Part shown: in pieces, positions 8,085-15,375 of the stretch
How the letters are laid out: each line of letters begins with the position of its first letter
How positions within the stretch are numbered: position 1 is the stretch's first letter
NCBI RefSeq assembly: GCF_018617485.1
Contig: NZ_JACSKH010000001.1
Location: 434,001-498,000, forward strand
From: Exiguobacterium sp. s124
Lineage (GTDB): Bacteria; Bacillota; Bacilli; Exiguobacteriales; Exiguobacteriaceae
Direction: 5' to 3'
Length of the DNA stretch: 64,000 bases
The notes under the pieces: generated by a model
The model's database searches: none
What the model was told of the DNA's origin: nothing
The model's input: the letters and a program-made list of their open reading frames with translations, nothing else
Made by a program: the position numbers and the translations under genes

Positions 8085-9400
8085 GAATAAACCTCCTTCT
8101 TAAATTGGGGTAGGTACGCCTCGTGCGCTGTGAACAGATCCTTGAGAAGCGGGTCGATCCGTTTCTCGTCTTGGATGAGCGGGTTCATGAGGCAGGCAAG
8201 GTAGGCGTCCTCGTAAGAACCGGATACAGCTGCCTGGATGGCGAGCTGTTCAAACGTTTTTAAGTTCGTGATGAGTCCACGAATCGGGAGCGGTAAAGCC
8301 CCGATTGAAATCGGACGAGGACCCGACTTCGTGATGACGGCGTTCACTTCGATGACCGCGTCCTCTGGCAAGTCTCGAATCGTACCGTTGTTGAGCGTGT
8401 TGACCGTCTGGATGTCGCCACGGTCGTTGTGAATCGAGTCCATCAAATTACAGGCGGCATCTGAATAGTAGGCGCCCCCACGTTTTTCAAGCTCTTCCGG
8501 CTTGACGGCGAGATCGACATCTTTGTATTTCTCGAACAACTGCGCCTCGACTTGTTGGACGACTTCGGCACGGGTGCCGTTTTGTTCGTACGCCTCGAGA
8601 TCTTTTTTCAACACATCTTTCGTCTGGAAATAGTACTGGTGATACGGGTTCGGTAACATGCCGAGTGACGAGAGGAACGATTCGCTCCATCCGAGACCGA
8701 CGATATTTGCCGGCGAGTAGTCGTTCCCTGCGTTGAGTGAAGCGAGAACGTCACGCGTCCGATCCACGCCGTCGACCCACACGTGACGACCGAAGACGAA
8801 ATGGTTCAATCCGATAAATTCAATCGCGACTCGTTCGACCGGCGTCTCGAGAATCTCTGCGACCGAGTTTCGCATGTTGAACGGGATGTTGCAGACACCG
8901 ATGACCTTCTTATGAGATGAGTGCTTGAGTACGGCCTCGGTGACGATTCCTGCTGGATTGGTGAAGTTGACGAGCCAGGCGTCCGGGCAAATCTCGGCGA
9001 CTTCGTTCGCCAAGTCAATCAAGACCGGGATGGTGCGGAACGCTTTGAATAATCCACCTGCGCCATTCGTCTCTTGTCCGATGAAGCCATGTTTGAGCGG
9101 AATACGTTCATCGAGCGCACGTGCCTTGAGTCCACCGACCCGTATCTGTGTCGAAACAAAATCTGCGCCGACGAGTGCAGCTCTCCGGTCGAGCGTCCAA
9201 CTGAGTGTGATCTCGGCATTTGCCTTTTCGATCATCCGCTGGGCGAGACGACCGACGATTTCTAGTTTCTCCCTCCCTTCTTCGATATCGACGAGCACGA
9301 TCTCACGAACAGGGAACGATGCTTGCCGATCAATCAATCCTTCGATGATTTCTGGGGTGTAACTTGATCCACCGCCGATGATGACGACCTTGACTGCCAT
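8081..9400 (-). CDS. licH: GH4 6-phospho-beta-glucosidase
   Basis: 439-residue glycoside hydrolase of family 4, which cleaves phosphorylated beta-glucosides by an NAD+- and metal-dependent redox mechanism. The NAD-binding GGGSSYTPE lies at about residue 8. The FTNPAGIVTEAV segment and the metal ligands (Cys in VIGVCNIP, His in GLNHFVFG) are all present. The frame stays open far upstream to 10186, but ATG at 9400 is chosen because it starts exactly at the conserved N-terminus and has GGAG about ten bases before it; the upstream extension is antisense to the regulator gene. First gene of the operon licH-licC-licA-licB-chbG. Confidence 0.93.
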   Translation of the reverse strand: MAVKVVIIGGGSSYTPEIIEGLIDRQASFPVREIVLVDIEEGREKLEIVGRLAQRMIEKANAEITLSWTLDRRAALVGADFVSTQIRVGGLKARALDERIPLKHGFIGQETNGAGGLFKAFRTIPVLIDLANEVAEICPDAWLVNFTNPAGIVTEAVLKHSSHKKVIGVCNIPFNMRNSVAEILETPVERVAIEFIGLNHFVFGRHVWVDGVDRTRDVLASLNAGNDYSPANIVGLGWSESFLSSLGMLPNPYHQYYFQTKDVLKKDLEAYEQNGTRAEVVQQVEAQLFEKYKDVDLAVKPEELEKRGGAYYSDAACNLMDSIHNDRGDIQTVNTLNNGTIRDLPEDAVIEVNAVITKSGPRPISIGALPLPIRGLITNLKTFEQLAIQAAVSGSYEDAYLACLMNPLIQDEKRIDPLLKDLFTAHEAYLPQFKKEVYS

Positions 9401-9417
9401 GGTGCCAACTCCTCCTT

Positions 9418-9432
9418 TTGAAAGCGATTTCT
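9418..9432 (-). promoter_or_regulatory. cre site (CcpA binding)
   Basis: TTGAAAGCGATTTCT fits the catabolite-responsive element consensus WTGNAANCGNWNNCW at every fixed position. It lies between the predicted transcription start and the licH start codon, where bound CcpA-HPr(Ser-P) would block elongation. Function is inferred from the match and the sugar operon context. Confidence 0.75.
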
Positions 9433-9445
9433 TTTTGTCGTAACA

Positions 9446-9474
9446 AATATAACAAATAGTACAACTTTCGGCAA
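9446..9474 (-). promoter_or_regulatory. Probable SigA promoter of the lic operon
   Basis: On the minus strand, TTGCCG (9474-9469) and TATATT (9451-9446) are separated by 17 bases, giving a start near 9439, just before the cre site. Confidence 0.6.
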
Positions 9475-9480
9475 TATAAA

Positions 9481-9523
9481 AAATACAAATAATACAATTT
9501 GTTTTTTGTATTTGCAATTGTAT
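9481..9523. promoter_or_regulatory. Repeated TTGTAT/ATACAA elements, candidate GntR operator
   Basis: Between the divergent licH and gntR genes, AATACAA (9491-9497) faces TTGTATT (9506-9512) as an inverted repeat. A further ATACAATT (9492-9499) pairs with AATTGTAT (9516-9523), and an extra AAATACAA sits at 9481. HutC-type GntR regulators such as TreR use similar TTGTAT half-sites, so this is the likely autoregulatory and operon operator. The exact site boundaries are uncertain. Confidence 0.6.
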
Positions 9524-9574
9524 GTCTGCTGTATCACAATAAAGGAACCAACCCAACGTAAAGGAGATGGAGGT

Positions 9575-10291
9575 ATGTCGCAATCGACGCTCCAAACCGC
9601 AATCAAGGATGAATTGTTGTCCCGCATCAAAAGCGGACACTATAAAGAAGGGGAAAAATTTCCGACGGAGTACGCGCTTTGTGAGGAGTTCGATGTGAGC
9701 CGGACGACGGTGCGCGGTGCCCTCAACCAGTTGACGACGGAAGGCTATCTGGTCCGTCAACAAGGGCGCGGGACATTCGTCGCCGGGAAGAAAGTGCAGC
9801 AGACGCTGTCGTATACGCCGAACAACTATGCGGCCCAGCTTGCTGTCCAAGGGAAGCGTGGCCAAGTCGCGTTGATCGATATCTCCGTCATCTCGGCATC
9901 CGGTCAAATCGCATCGGTATTTGAAGCAGAGGACAATGCGCCGATTCAAAAAATCGAGCGGATTCGTCATGCGGACGGGGAACCGACACAGTACGAGGTC
10001 TCGTTCATTCCGTGGAAGATTGCTCCAGGGATCACGAAGGAGCAGGCGGAGCATTCGCTCTTTCGGACACTCGCCGAAGTGCACGACGTTCATGTCGCGA
10101 AGACGACCGAGGCATTGGAGATCGCCCTTGCCGACGAGAAAGTGAGTACGCTCCTCAACTGCCCACTTGGGTCGCCATGCTTCCATATTGAGACCGTGAC
10201 AGAGGATGAATCTGGACGGGCGATTGAATACTCACGCTCCTACTTCCGTGGGGATAAGACGAGCTTCGTCATCGAACGAAATTATAATTAA
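9575..10291 (+). CDS. GntR/HutC-family transcriptional regulator
   Basis: 238 residues. The N-terminal winged helix shows the GntR signature (GEKFPTEYALCEEFDVSRTTVR, then LTTEGYLVRQQGRGTFV), and the C-terminal ~160 residues match the UTRA effector-binding domain of the HutC subfamily, which usually senses a sugar phosphate. It is transcribed divergently from the lic operon, with repeated TTGTAT elements between them, so it probably represses licH-chbG until the phosphorylated disaccharide appears. ATG at 9575 is chosen over the open upstream frame because GGAGATGGAGG precedes it. A strong terminator ends the gene. Confidence 0.92.
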   Translation: MSQSTLQTAIKDELLSRIKSGHYKEGEKFPTEYALCEEFDVSRTTVRGALNQLTTEGYLVRQQGRGTFVAGKKVQQTLSYTPNNYAAQLAVQGKRGQVALIDISVISASGQIASVFEAEDNAPIQKIERIRHADGEPTQYEVSFIPWKIAPGITKEQAEHSLFRTLAEVHDVHVAKTTEALEIALADEKVSTLLNCPLGSPCFHIETVTEDESGRAIEYSRSYFRGDKTSFVIERNYN

Positions 10292-10293
10292 CA

Positions 10294-10337
10294 AAAGCGC
10301 TCGACTGTTTCGTATGGAAACGGTCGGGCGCTTTTTT
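10294..10337 (+). terminator. Intrinsic terminator of the GntR gene
   Basis: Long stem AAAAGCGCTCGACTGTTTC / GAAACGGTCGGGCGCTTTTTT with a short loop and T run. Confidence 0.92.
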
Positions 10338-10416
10338 ATAAAGTGATTCAAAAAGGATATGAGGAAGAGAAAACCGAAGATACATACAATCAAATTGGAT
10401 GGTGGGAGTGAGTAAC

Positions 10417-10572
10417 ATGACGATGTTTACAATCTTAGGTGTCTTGGTCTTCGGACTATTGCTGTTGGGAATCGGTGCTGTGATGAAGAAGCGGTGGTTA
10501 TCCATATTCTCGATTGTTCCAATAGCGATTGCTGTAGGACAACTTGCGTTTCTTTTCTTGATTGGGATGTAG
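10417..10572 (+). CDS. Small membrane protein, 51 residues
   Basis: A short open frame with ribosome site GGGAGTG before the ATG. It encodes two hydrophobic helices (about residues 4-22 and 29-50) joined by a positively charged turn MKKRW, consistent with a small integral membrane protein with the turn in the cytoplasm. It sits alone between the GntR terminator and the FetA-like gene. No family is recognised; the real-gene call rests on ribosome site, composition and topology. Confidence 0.5.
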   Translation: MTMFTILGVLVFGLLLLGIGAVMKKRWLSIFSIVPIAIAVGQLAFLFLIGM

Positions 10573-10660
10573 TTTTTATAGTGTATAAACTTTCGCCATA
10601 CATATTGGATGCAGTCGATTCCTGACTTTATGTACACTAGAGCCAGGAGGCGAGAGAAAC

Positions 10661-11374
10661 ATGTCAATTATTGAATTTAAAGATGTGAGCCATGAAGACA
10701 TCCTGCACCATGTGTCCGGAACGTTTCAGGAGGGACGAATCACGACGTTCGTCGGACCGAGTGGCGCCGGCAAAACGACGTGTCTGAAGCATATCAACGG
10801 ATTGCTTTCACCCGATACGGGCACGATTTTATTCAAAGGGGAAGATATTGCGGAGATGGACATCCTCGAACTGCGAAAGAAAATCGGGATGGCGTTCCAA
10901 AGTGCACCGATGATTCAAGGGACGGTATATGACAACTTGAATCTTCCAAAAGCCATCTTCGACGAGACGCTCGACCGCGACCGTGCTGCCGAGTTGCTCC
11001 ATCGCGTCGACTTGAGTGAGGCGCTCCTCAATCAACCCGTCAAATCACTGTCAGGCGGAGAACGAAGTCGGGTCGCCATCGCCCGGACGCTCGTCAATAA
11101 ACCGGACGTGCTCTTGCTCGATGAGATCACGGCGAGCCTCGATTATCGGACGGTGAAAGAGATTGAGCGACTCATCCGAAAACTGCAACAATCGTACGGC
11201 GTAACCGTCATCTGGATCACCCATGACTTAGATCAGGCGCGTCGGGTGAGTGACGACATGTGGTTCTTGAAGGACGGGAAACTGCTTGCTTACGGGGACG
11301 CCTCGTTCATCGATGAGTCGGACAACCCTGTCATCCAACAATTCGTCAGGGGGAAGATTGATGTCATACATTGA
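10661..11374 (+). CDS. fetA: FetA-like ABC transporter ATPase
   Basis: 237-residue ABC ATPase, short and without extra domains. Walker A is GPSGAGKTT near residue 34, the signature is SLSGGERSRVAIAR, Walker B is VLLLDEITASLD with the catalytic Glu. It overlaps by 14 bp the gene for an UPF0014 membrane protein, the standard partner in FetAB (YbbLM), which in Escherichia coli exports iron and eases oxidative stress. The Bacillus counterpart is YjkAB. The pairing supports the call; the transported metal is an inference from the family. Confidence 0.85.
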   Translation: MSIIEFKDVSHEDILHHVSGTFQEGRITTFVGPSGAGKTTCLKHINGLLSPDTGTILFKGEDIAEMDILELRKKIGMAFQSAPMIQGTVYDNLNLPKAIFDETLDRDRAAELLHRVDLSEALLNQPVKSLSGGERSRVAIARTLVNKPDVLLLDEITASLDYRTVKEIERLIRKLQQSYGVTVIWITHDLDQARRVSDDMWFLKDGKLLAYGDASFIDESDNPVIQQFVRGKIDVIH

Positions 11375-12128
11375 ACTCGCGACAGCGCTCATCTTCGTCG
11401 TCATCCCGCTCGCCTTGACACTCGTCCTACGACTTGGGCTCGAGCGTGATATTATCATTGCGACCGTCCGCTCTATCATTCAGTTATTGATTATCGGCTA
11501 TATCCTGACGTTCGTCTTTGAGAGCGATAGTCCGATTTTCATGCTGCTAATGATCTTACTGATGATTGTCGCGGCGACACAGAACATTCGACGAAAAGGG
11601 GACGGGATACCAGGTATCATGTGGATCATCGTCTTGACGCTCGTGACAATCGAAGCGCTGACGATGGGGCTCATGCTCGGGCTTGGGATCATTCCGTTTG
11701 AACCGGAAAAGGTCATTCCAATCAGTGGGATGGTCATCGGGAACAGTATGGTGTTGTCGCTCCTCTTCTTGAACAAGTTCAAAGACGAGGTCGAGCGGAG
11801 TGATGACGTCATCGAACTCATCCTCTCACTCGGCGGGACACCGAAAGTGGCCATCGACCACAGTTTGAAGAATGCGATTCGCACGAGCATGATTCCGACC
11901 GTCGAGGCGCAAAAGACGATGGGACTCGTCCAACTGCCGGGGATGATGAGCGGTCTCATCATCGGTGGAGCCGACCCGATGGAAGCGGTACTATACCAAC
12001 TTTTGATTCTGTTCTTAATTTTGACGACCGCTTCTATTTCGGCGACGCTCGTCGGCTATTTGGCGTATCCACGTCTGTTCAACGAGAAGATGCAGTATAT
12101 CGGACTGACCTATCGGAAGGGGAAATGA
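11361..12128 (+). CDS. fetB: FetB-like UPF0014 membrane permease
   Basis: 255 residues with about seven hydrophobic segments. It has the UPF0014 hallmarks: the TVRSIIQLLIIGYILTFVF region, GMVIGNSM, and the cytoplasmic loop LSLGGTPKVAIDHSLKNAIRTSMIP leading to QLPGMMSGLIIGGADPMEAV. It forms the membrane half of the exporter with the ATPase just upstream. The start at 11361 lies inside the ATPase gene after AGGGGGAAG, so translation is probably coupled. The frame can be opened earlier, but only within ATPase coding sequence. Confidence 0.88.
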   Translation: MSYIELATALIFVVIPLALTLVLRLGLERDIIIATVRSIIQLLIIGYILTFVFESDSPIFMLLMILLMIVAATQNIRRKGDGIPGIMWIIVLTLVTIEALTMGLMLGLGIIPFEPEKVIPISGMVIGNSMVLSLLFLNKFKDEVERSDDVIELILSLGGTPKVAIDHSLKNAIRTSMIPTVEAQKTMGLVQLPGMMSGLIIGGADPMEAVLYQLLILFLILTTASISATLVGYLAYPRLFNEKMQYIGLTYRKGK

Positions 12129-12131
12129 GGC

Positions 12132-12494
12132 ATGATCACAGGAATTCATCACGTCCAGCTCACGATTCCAACTGGAGCGGAACAAGAGGCGAAGGCATTC
12201 TATTGTGACTTTCTTGGTCTACATGAAATCGAGAAGCCGGACTCACTGAAAGGACGAGGTGGATTTTGGCTTCAGGTCGGCGACCGTTCCGTCCATGTCG
12301 GGGCAGAGGACAACGTGGAACGACAGAAGACGAAAGCACACATTGCGTATGCTGTGACGGATTTAGGTCACTGGAAGACAGCGCTTCGAGAGAAGGAGAT
12401 TACTTACTCGGAAGGCATCCCGATTCCAGGGTTCGACCGATTCGAGTTCCGAGACCCGTTCGGTAATCGGGTCGAAATGATTCAAGCGTTATAA
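12132..12494 (+). CDS. VOC-family (glyoxalase-like) protein
   Basis: 120 residues in two beta-alpha-beta-beta-beta modules of the vicinal oxygen chelate fold. The first begins GIHHVQLTIPTGAEQEAKAFYCDFLGL, the second ends FRDPFGNRVEMIQ with the metal-ligand Glu typical of the fold. Substrate unknown; members include glyoxalases, dioxygenases and antibiotic-binding proteins. Only three bases separate it from fetB, so it is likely cotranscribed with the exporter. Confidence 0.88.
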   Translation: MITGIHHVQLTIPTGAEQEAKAFYCDFLGLHEIEKPDSLKGRGGFWLQVGDRSVHVGAEDNVERQKTKAHIAYAVTDLGHWKTALREKEITYSEGIPIPGFDRFEFRDPFGNRVEMIQAL

Positions 12495-12496
12495 AG

Positions 12497-12528
12497 AAAG
12501 GGAGTATCCAGCGCGGATGCTCCCTTTG
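12497..12528. terminator. Terminator between convergent genes
   Basis: AAAGGGAGTATCC / GGATGCTCCCTTT with a five-base loop. Ends the fet-VOC operon and probably also the leftward gene at 12536. Confidence 0.8.
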
Positions 12529-12535
12529 TCGTTCT

Positions 12536-12859
12536 TCAAGAAATACCGAATAGCTGAGTCAATTGTCTCCATTGGGCTGGGTAGGCATTACTGCCGCTAT
12601 GTTCGTGAATCAGTTTTCCGTTGGCGTATACGCTGAGATTCCACTGTGTGCCATCTACAGTGGTGACGCCTTCGGGTTCTTCAAACATGACTGGCCAGCG
12701 ATTCGTTCCGAATGATTCAAACGTCATACGGATTTGTTCTGCTTCTTCGCCTTCGAAATACTTCAGCCCAAATTCTTCGGATATCGAAAGATTAGATTGT
12801 TCGATGTGACGAAGGACGGTGCCCTTCTCAAAAAAGGTGAGGGTACTGATGTCAAACAC
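12536..12859 (-). CDS. Hypothetical protein, 107 residues, start uncertain
   Basis: A soluble alpha/beta protein with no motif I recognise; it has no signal peptide. The only start in this frame near the conserved-looking part is GTG at 12859, with a weak ribosome site. A better ribosome site (GAAAGGTTG) lies about 80 bases further upstream, near 12950, but the ATGs after it are in another frame that stops near 12857. A one-base difference would join the two, so either the gene has a natural frameshift or the GTG is used. Coding is supported by composition and by convergence on a terminator. Confidence 0.55.
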   Translation of the reverse strand: MFDISTLTFFEKGTVLRHIEQSNLSISEEFGLKYFEGEEAEQIRMTFESFGTNRWPVMFEEPEGVTTVDGTQWNLSVYANGKLIHEHSGSNAYPAQWRQLTQLFGIS

Positions 12860-13021
12860 ACCAAAGCCACCGACACGGAAGACGGACGTATGGTGGAGGA
12901 ATGTCGAAAAGATCGCGCAGTGTTTTGTGATTCATGAACATTCAACCTTTCTCGGTTATAGGATGTCCCGAGTATAGCGGAGTTCTTATGAGTAAGTAGA
13001 CAAAATAAAGTTCGAGGTACG

Positions 13022-13049
13022 AAAAAAGCACCTCGCTAAGAGATGCTTT
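13022..13049 (-). terminator. Terminator of the SDR gene at 13054
   Basis: Minus-strand hairpin AAAGCATCTC / GAGGTGCTTT followed by a T run (an A run at 13022-13027 on the plus strand). Confidence 0.8.
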
Positions 13050-13053
13050 GCTG

Positions 13054-13653
13054 TTAATACACTTCGTACGTTTGTCCGGTTTGTGCGCCTTCGACGCTCT
13101 TCACGTAGGCGAGGGCGACCCGCTCACCTGGTACCGCCTCGTAACCACGGAAATAAGGTCCATATGAATCGAGGGCTTCGACGAGGACGTTTGGACTGAC
13201 GTTGTTGATACGGATGCCCCGTGGCATCTCAATCGCCGCGCCGGTCACGAATCCTTTGATGGCACCGTTCGCGAGTGCCGCCGATGCACCTTCTTTGATG
13301 GGATCGTCCATCAAGATTCCGCTCGTCAGTGTGAAACTGCCGCCATCGTTCACATGATCGAGCCCGAGAAGGACGAGGTTGACCTGCCCTTTGATCTTGC
13401 TATCGATACTCTTCTGATTATCTGCAGGCGTCATCTCGGAAAGTGGGCCGAAATGTGTGCTGCCCGCTGTACTGATGACCGCGTCAACTTGGCCAACCGT
13501 CTCATACATCTGGCGGATGCTGTCTTCAGAAGTGAGGTCCACTTGAACGTCCGCCCCGTTACGTCCAGCCCGGATGATCGTATGTGTTTTCTCCAACTCT
13601 TTCGCGACGGCCTGACCGACCGTACCGCTTGCCCCAACGAGTAGAATGTTCAT
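13054..13653 (-). CDS. Short SDR-family protein without the catalytic Tyr
   Basis: 199 residues with a clean Rossmann N-terminus (LLVGASGTVGQAV at residue 4) and SDR-like STAGSTHFGPL and SPNVLVEAL stretches. The usual active-site YxxxK is replaced by ANGAIKGF: the Lys region aligns but the Tyr is absent. This is typical of a group of ~200-residue atypical SDR proteins in Bacillales and proteobacteria of unknown reaction. It probably binds NADP. It is monocistronic with its own terminator. Confidence 0.82.
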   Translation of the reverse strand: MNILLVGASGTVGQAVAKELEKTHTIIRAGRNGADVQVDLTSEDSIRQMYETVGQVDAVISTAGSTHFGPLSEMTPADNQKSIDSKIKGQVNLVLLGLDHVNDGGSFTLTSGILMDDPIKEGASAALANGAIKGFVTGAAIEMPRGIRINNVSPNVLVEALDSYGPYFRGYEAVPGERVALAYVKSVEGAQTGQTYEVY

Positions 13654-13721
13654 TCTGTATTTCCCCTTTCATCACGCATGATTTCCTTTTCAGCGTAGCG
13701 GAAGGTGAGGATGTTCGGCAA

Positions 13722-14081
13722 TCAAGTTGCCTCCGGCGGGACGACCGTGCCTTGGTGGAATCGCATCTTCCAACGTCCATCCACGGATACCCAAATCGAG
13801 CTACGGCGTGTTTCGCGCTTCAATACTGGTTGAACGAGACGATACGTCACCAAGACGAGACCTTCCGTTAACGAATGCAACGTGAATTCGGATAACACGG
13901 CCTCGATCGGGTCGAGCTGGAGTGTCGATTGATTCCAGTCTTGATACAGGATCCGTCCCGAGCTACCAATTTCAAAGAAGTCGTCGGTCAACAGTTCACG
14001 CAATCGCTCCGTCGACTGTCTGACTTCCGTCGTGAGTAACGCTTCTTCCAGTGTTTGAAGATGATCTGTCAACTCGTTCAT
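13722..14081 (-). CDS. NTF2-like (DUF4440/SnoaL) protein
   Basis: 119-residue single-domain protein with the cone-shaped NTF2-like fold pattern: an N-terminal helix (LEEALLTTEVRQSTERLRELL), then DDFFEIGSSGRIL and a run of beta strands ending WKMRFHQGT. DUF4440 members bind small ligands or act as minor enzymes. It is the last gene of the TetR-SMR-SMR operon and overlaps the second pump gene by 4 bp, so its role may be connected with the exported compound. No catalytic residues can be assigned. Confidence 0.8.
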   Translation of the reverse strand: MNELTDHLQTLEEALLTTEVRQSTERLRELLTDDFFEIGSSGRILYQDWNQSTLQLDPIEAVLSEFTLHSLTEGLVLVTYRLVQPVLKRETRRSSIWVSVDGRWKMRFHQGTVVPPEAT

Positions 14082-14410
14082 GTCACGACTTCCTCTCTTC
14101 GTTGATTCATCACGATGACACCGAGGACGATCAATAAGAGACCGATGCCGTTCAATGCGGAGAGGACTTCTCCATACACGAATACCCCGATGAGACCCGT
14201 CGCTACCGTTCCGAGTCCGGCCCAGATGCTATAGGCGATACTGAGCGGAATCGTCTTCAAGACGATTCCCATAAGGGTGAACGAGGCAGCAAAACTGACT
14301 AACAGAATGGCGCTTGGAACCAGATTCGTAAACCCGTCCGATAGCTTCAACATCGATGTTCCGAGCACCTCAAATCCGATTGAAAAGAATAATAAGAGAT
14401 ATGCTTTCAT
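14078..14410 (-). CDS. SMR-family multidrug efflux subunit (second of pair)
   Basis: 110 residues with four membrane helices. The essential membrane Glu lies in helix 1 (IGFEVLGTSMLK), and helix 3 has the conserved Ser-Ile-Trp (IAYSIWAGLGTV). SMR proteins act as dimers exchanging protons for cationic drugs or guanidinium-type compounds. Two adjacent SMR genes of unequal sequence usually form a heterodimer with fixed opposite topology, as in YkkCD and EbrAB. The C-terminus carries RREE, giving it a charge bias different from its partner. Confidence 0.92.
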   Translation of the reverse strand: MKAYLLLFFSIGFEVLGTSMLKLSDGFTNLVPSAILLVSFAASFTLMGIVLKTIPLSIAYSIWAGLGTVATGLIGVFVYGEVLSALNGIGLLLIVLGVIVMNQRREEVVT

Positions 14411-14421
14411 TCCGATTCACC

Positions 14422-14730
14422 TCACACTTTCATCAAGACGAGCCCGATGATGACGAGCCCGATTCCAGCAATTTTTTGACGACTGATTTGTTCACGGAAG
14501 ACGACGAACCCAATCACCGCCGTGAGTGCCGTCCCGACCCCACTCCAAAACGCATAGGCGAAACTGAGCGGGATGGTGAAGAGAGCGAGCGACAACAAAT
14601 AAAACGCCGTCCCGTAGCCAAACGCGACCCCGAGAATCGGAAGCCGGCTCGTCGAGGTGGCGTTCACTTTCAACATGCTCGACCCGAACAGTTCCGAGGC
14701 GATGGCCCCGATCAAATAGATGAATCCCAT
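14422..14730 (-). CDS. SMR-family multidrug efflux subunit (first of pair)
   Basis: 102 residues and four membrane helices. The catalytic Glu is in AIASELFGSSMLK and the helix-3 Trp in FAYAFWSGVGT. It lies directly after the TetR gene (one base between stop and start regions) and 11 bases before the second SMR gene. It lacks a charged tail, as expected if it pairs with the other subunit in the reverse orientation. No guanidine riboswitch-like leader is visible before the operon, arguing against a simple guanidinium exporter. Confidence 0.92.
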   Translation of the reverse strand: MGFIYLIGAIASELFGSSMLKVNATSTSRLPILGVAFGYGTAFYLLSLALFTIPLSFAYAFWSGVGTALTAVIGFVVFREQISRQKIAGIGLVIIGLVLMKV

Positions 14731-14731
14731 G

Positions 14732-15259
14732 TTAGGAACCTCCTTGAATCAACTCATCACATGCCTCTCGGATGAGGTTCGCTGCGCGATCTTTGAACGA
14801 TTCGCTATATCCGTACAAAACGGCAAACCAGAACCCATCGCAAAGAAGTCTTAGTTTTAAAATCGCATCTTGATCTGGTCCGTCGACTGCAAATTTTTCA
14901 TTCCAATCAGTCGAGACCTTACTCCAAATCGATTCGCTCGCCGCATCCTCTTGGGACGAGATGAAGACGGCGATGAGGTCCGTGTCCCCATGGTCGACAT
15001 CATCTAATGTGGCGAGGGCGTAGGCACGTGTGAACGGATACGGACCATCCGACAGATGTTCTTTGATTCGGGTTTCGAACGTCTCAATTGCGAGTTCATT
15101 CATCTGACGCAACAAGTTGGCCTTACTGTCAAAATGATAGAGGACACCGGCTTTTGTGATGCCCGCTTTCGTCGCCAATCGCTCGAGCGACAACTGACTA
15201 ATGCCGTCCTCTCGAATCATTTGAGCGGCCGTCTGTAACAATAATTGCTTTTTACTCAT
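14732..15259 (-). CDS. TetR-family repressor
   Basis: 175 residues. The N-terminal helix-turn-helix has the TetR pattern (LLLQTAAQMIREDGISQLSLERLATKAGITKAGVLYHF, shown in parts at residues 6-43), followed by an all-helical ligand domain. It is the first gene of the operon with the SMR pair, and a 24-bp palindrome sits just before its start, so it most likely represses its own operon and releases it when a pump substrate binds. Ligand unknown. Confidence 0.9.
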   Translation of the reverse strand: MSKKQLLLQTAAQMIREDGISQLSLERLATKAGITKAGVLYHFDSKANLLRQMNELAIETFETRIKEHLSDGPYPFTRAYALATLDDVDHGDTDLIAVFISSQEDAASESIWSKVSTDWNEKFAVDGPDQDAILKLRLLCDGFWFAVLYGYSESFKDRAANLIREACDELIQGGS

Positions 15260-15278
15260 CTATTCGCACCTCACTTTT

Positions 15279-15302
15279 ACTTTACTGACCGTTTAGTAAA
15301 GT
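15279..15302 (-). promoter_or_regulatory. TetR operator palindrome
   Basis: ACTTTACT and AGTAAAGT are perfect inverted 8-bp arms around an 8-bp centre (GACCGTTT), 20 bases upstream of the TetR start codon. The size and form are typical for TetR-family operators. Confidence 0.8.
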
Positions 15303-15375
15303 TATCCTATCAAATATTGACTCAGGTTGTCTAGCGAAATGACTAGTGGAATAATGTGGGAAAGGGGGTGCTGAT

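Noticed and set aside
9401-10186. The licH frame stays open for a further 262 codons upstream
   Set aside because: It is antisense to the GntR gene, has no family match, and the GH4 N-terminus begins exactly at 9400 with a ribosome site.
14422-15302. Guanidine riboswitch before the SMR pair
   Set aside because: No structured leader is visible; the region holds a TetR gene and a TetR operator instead.
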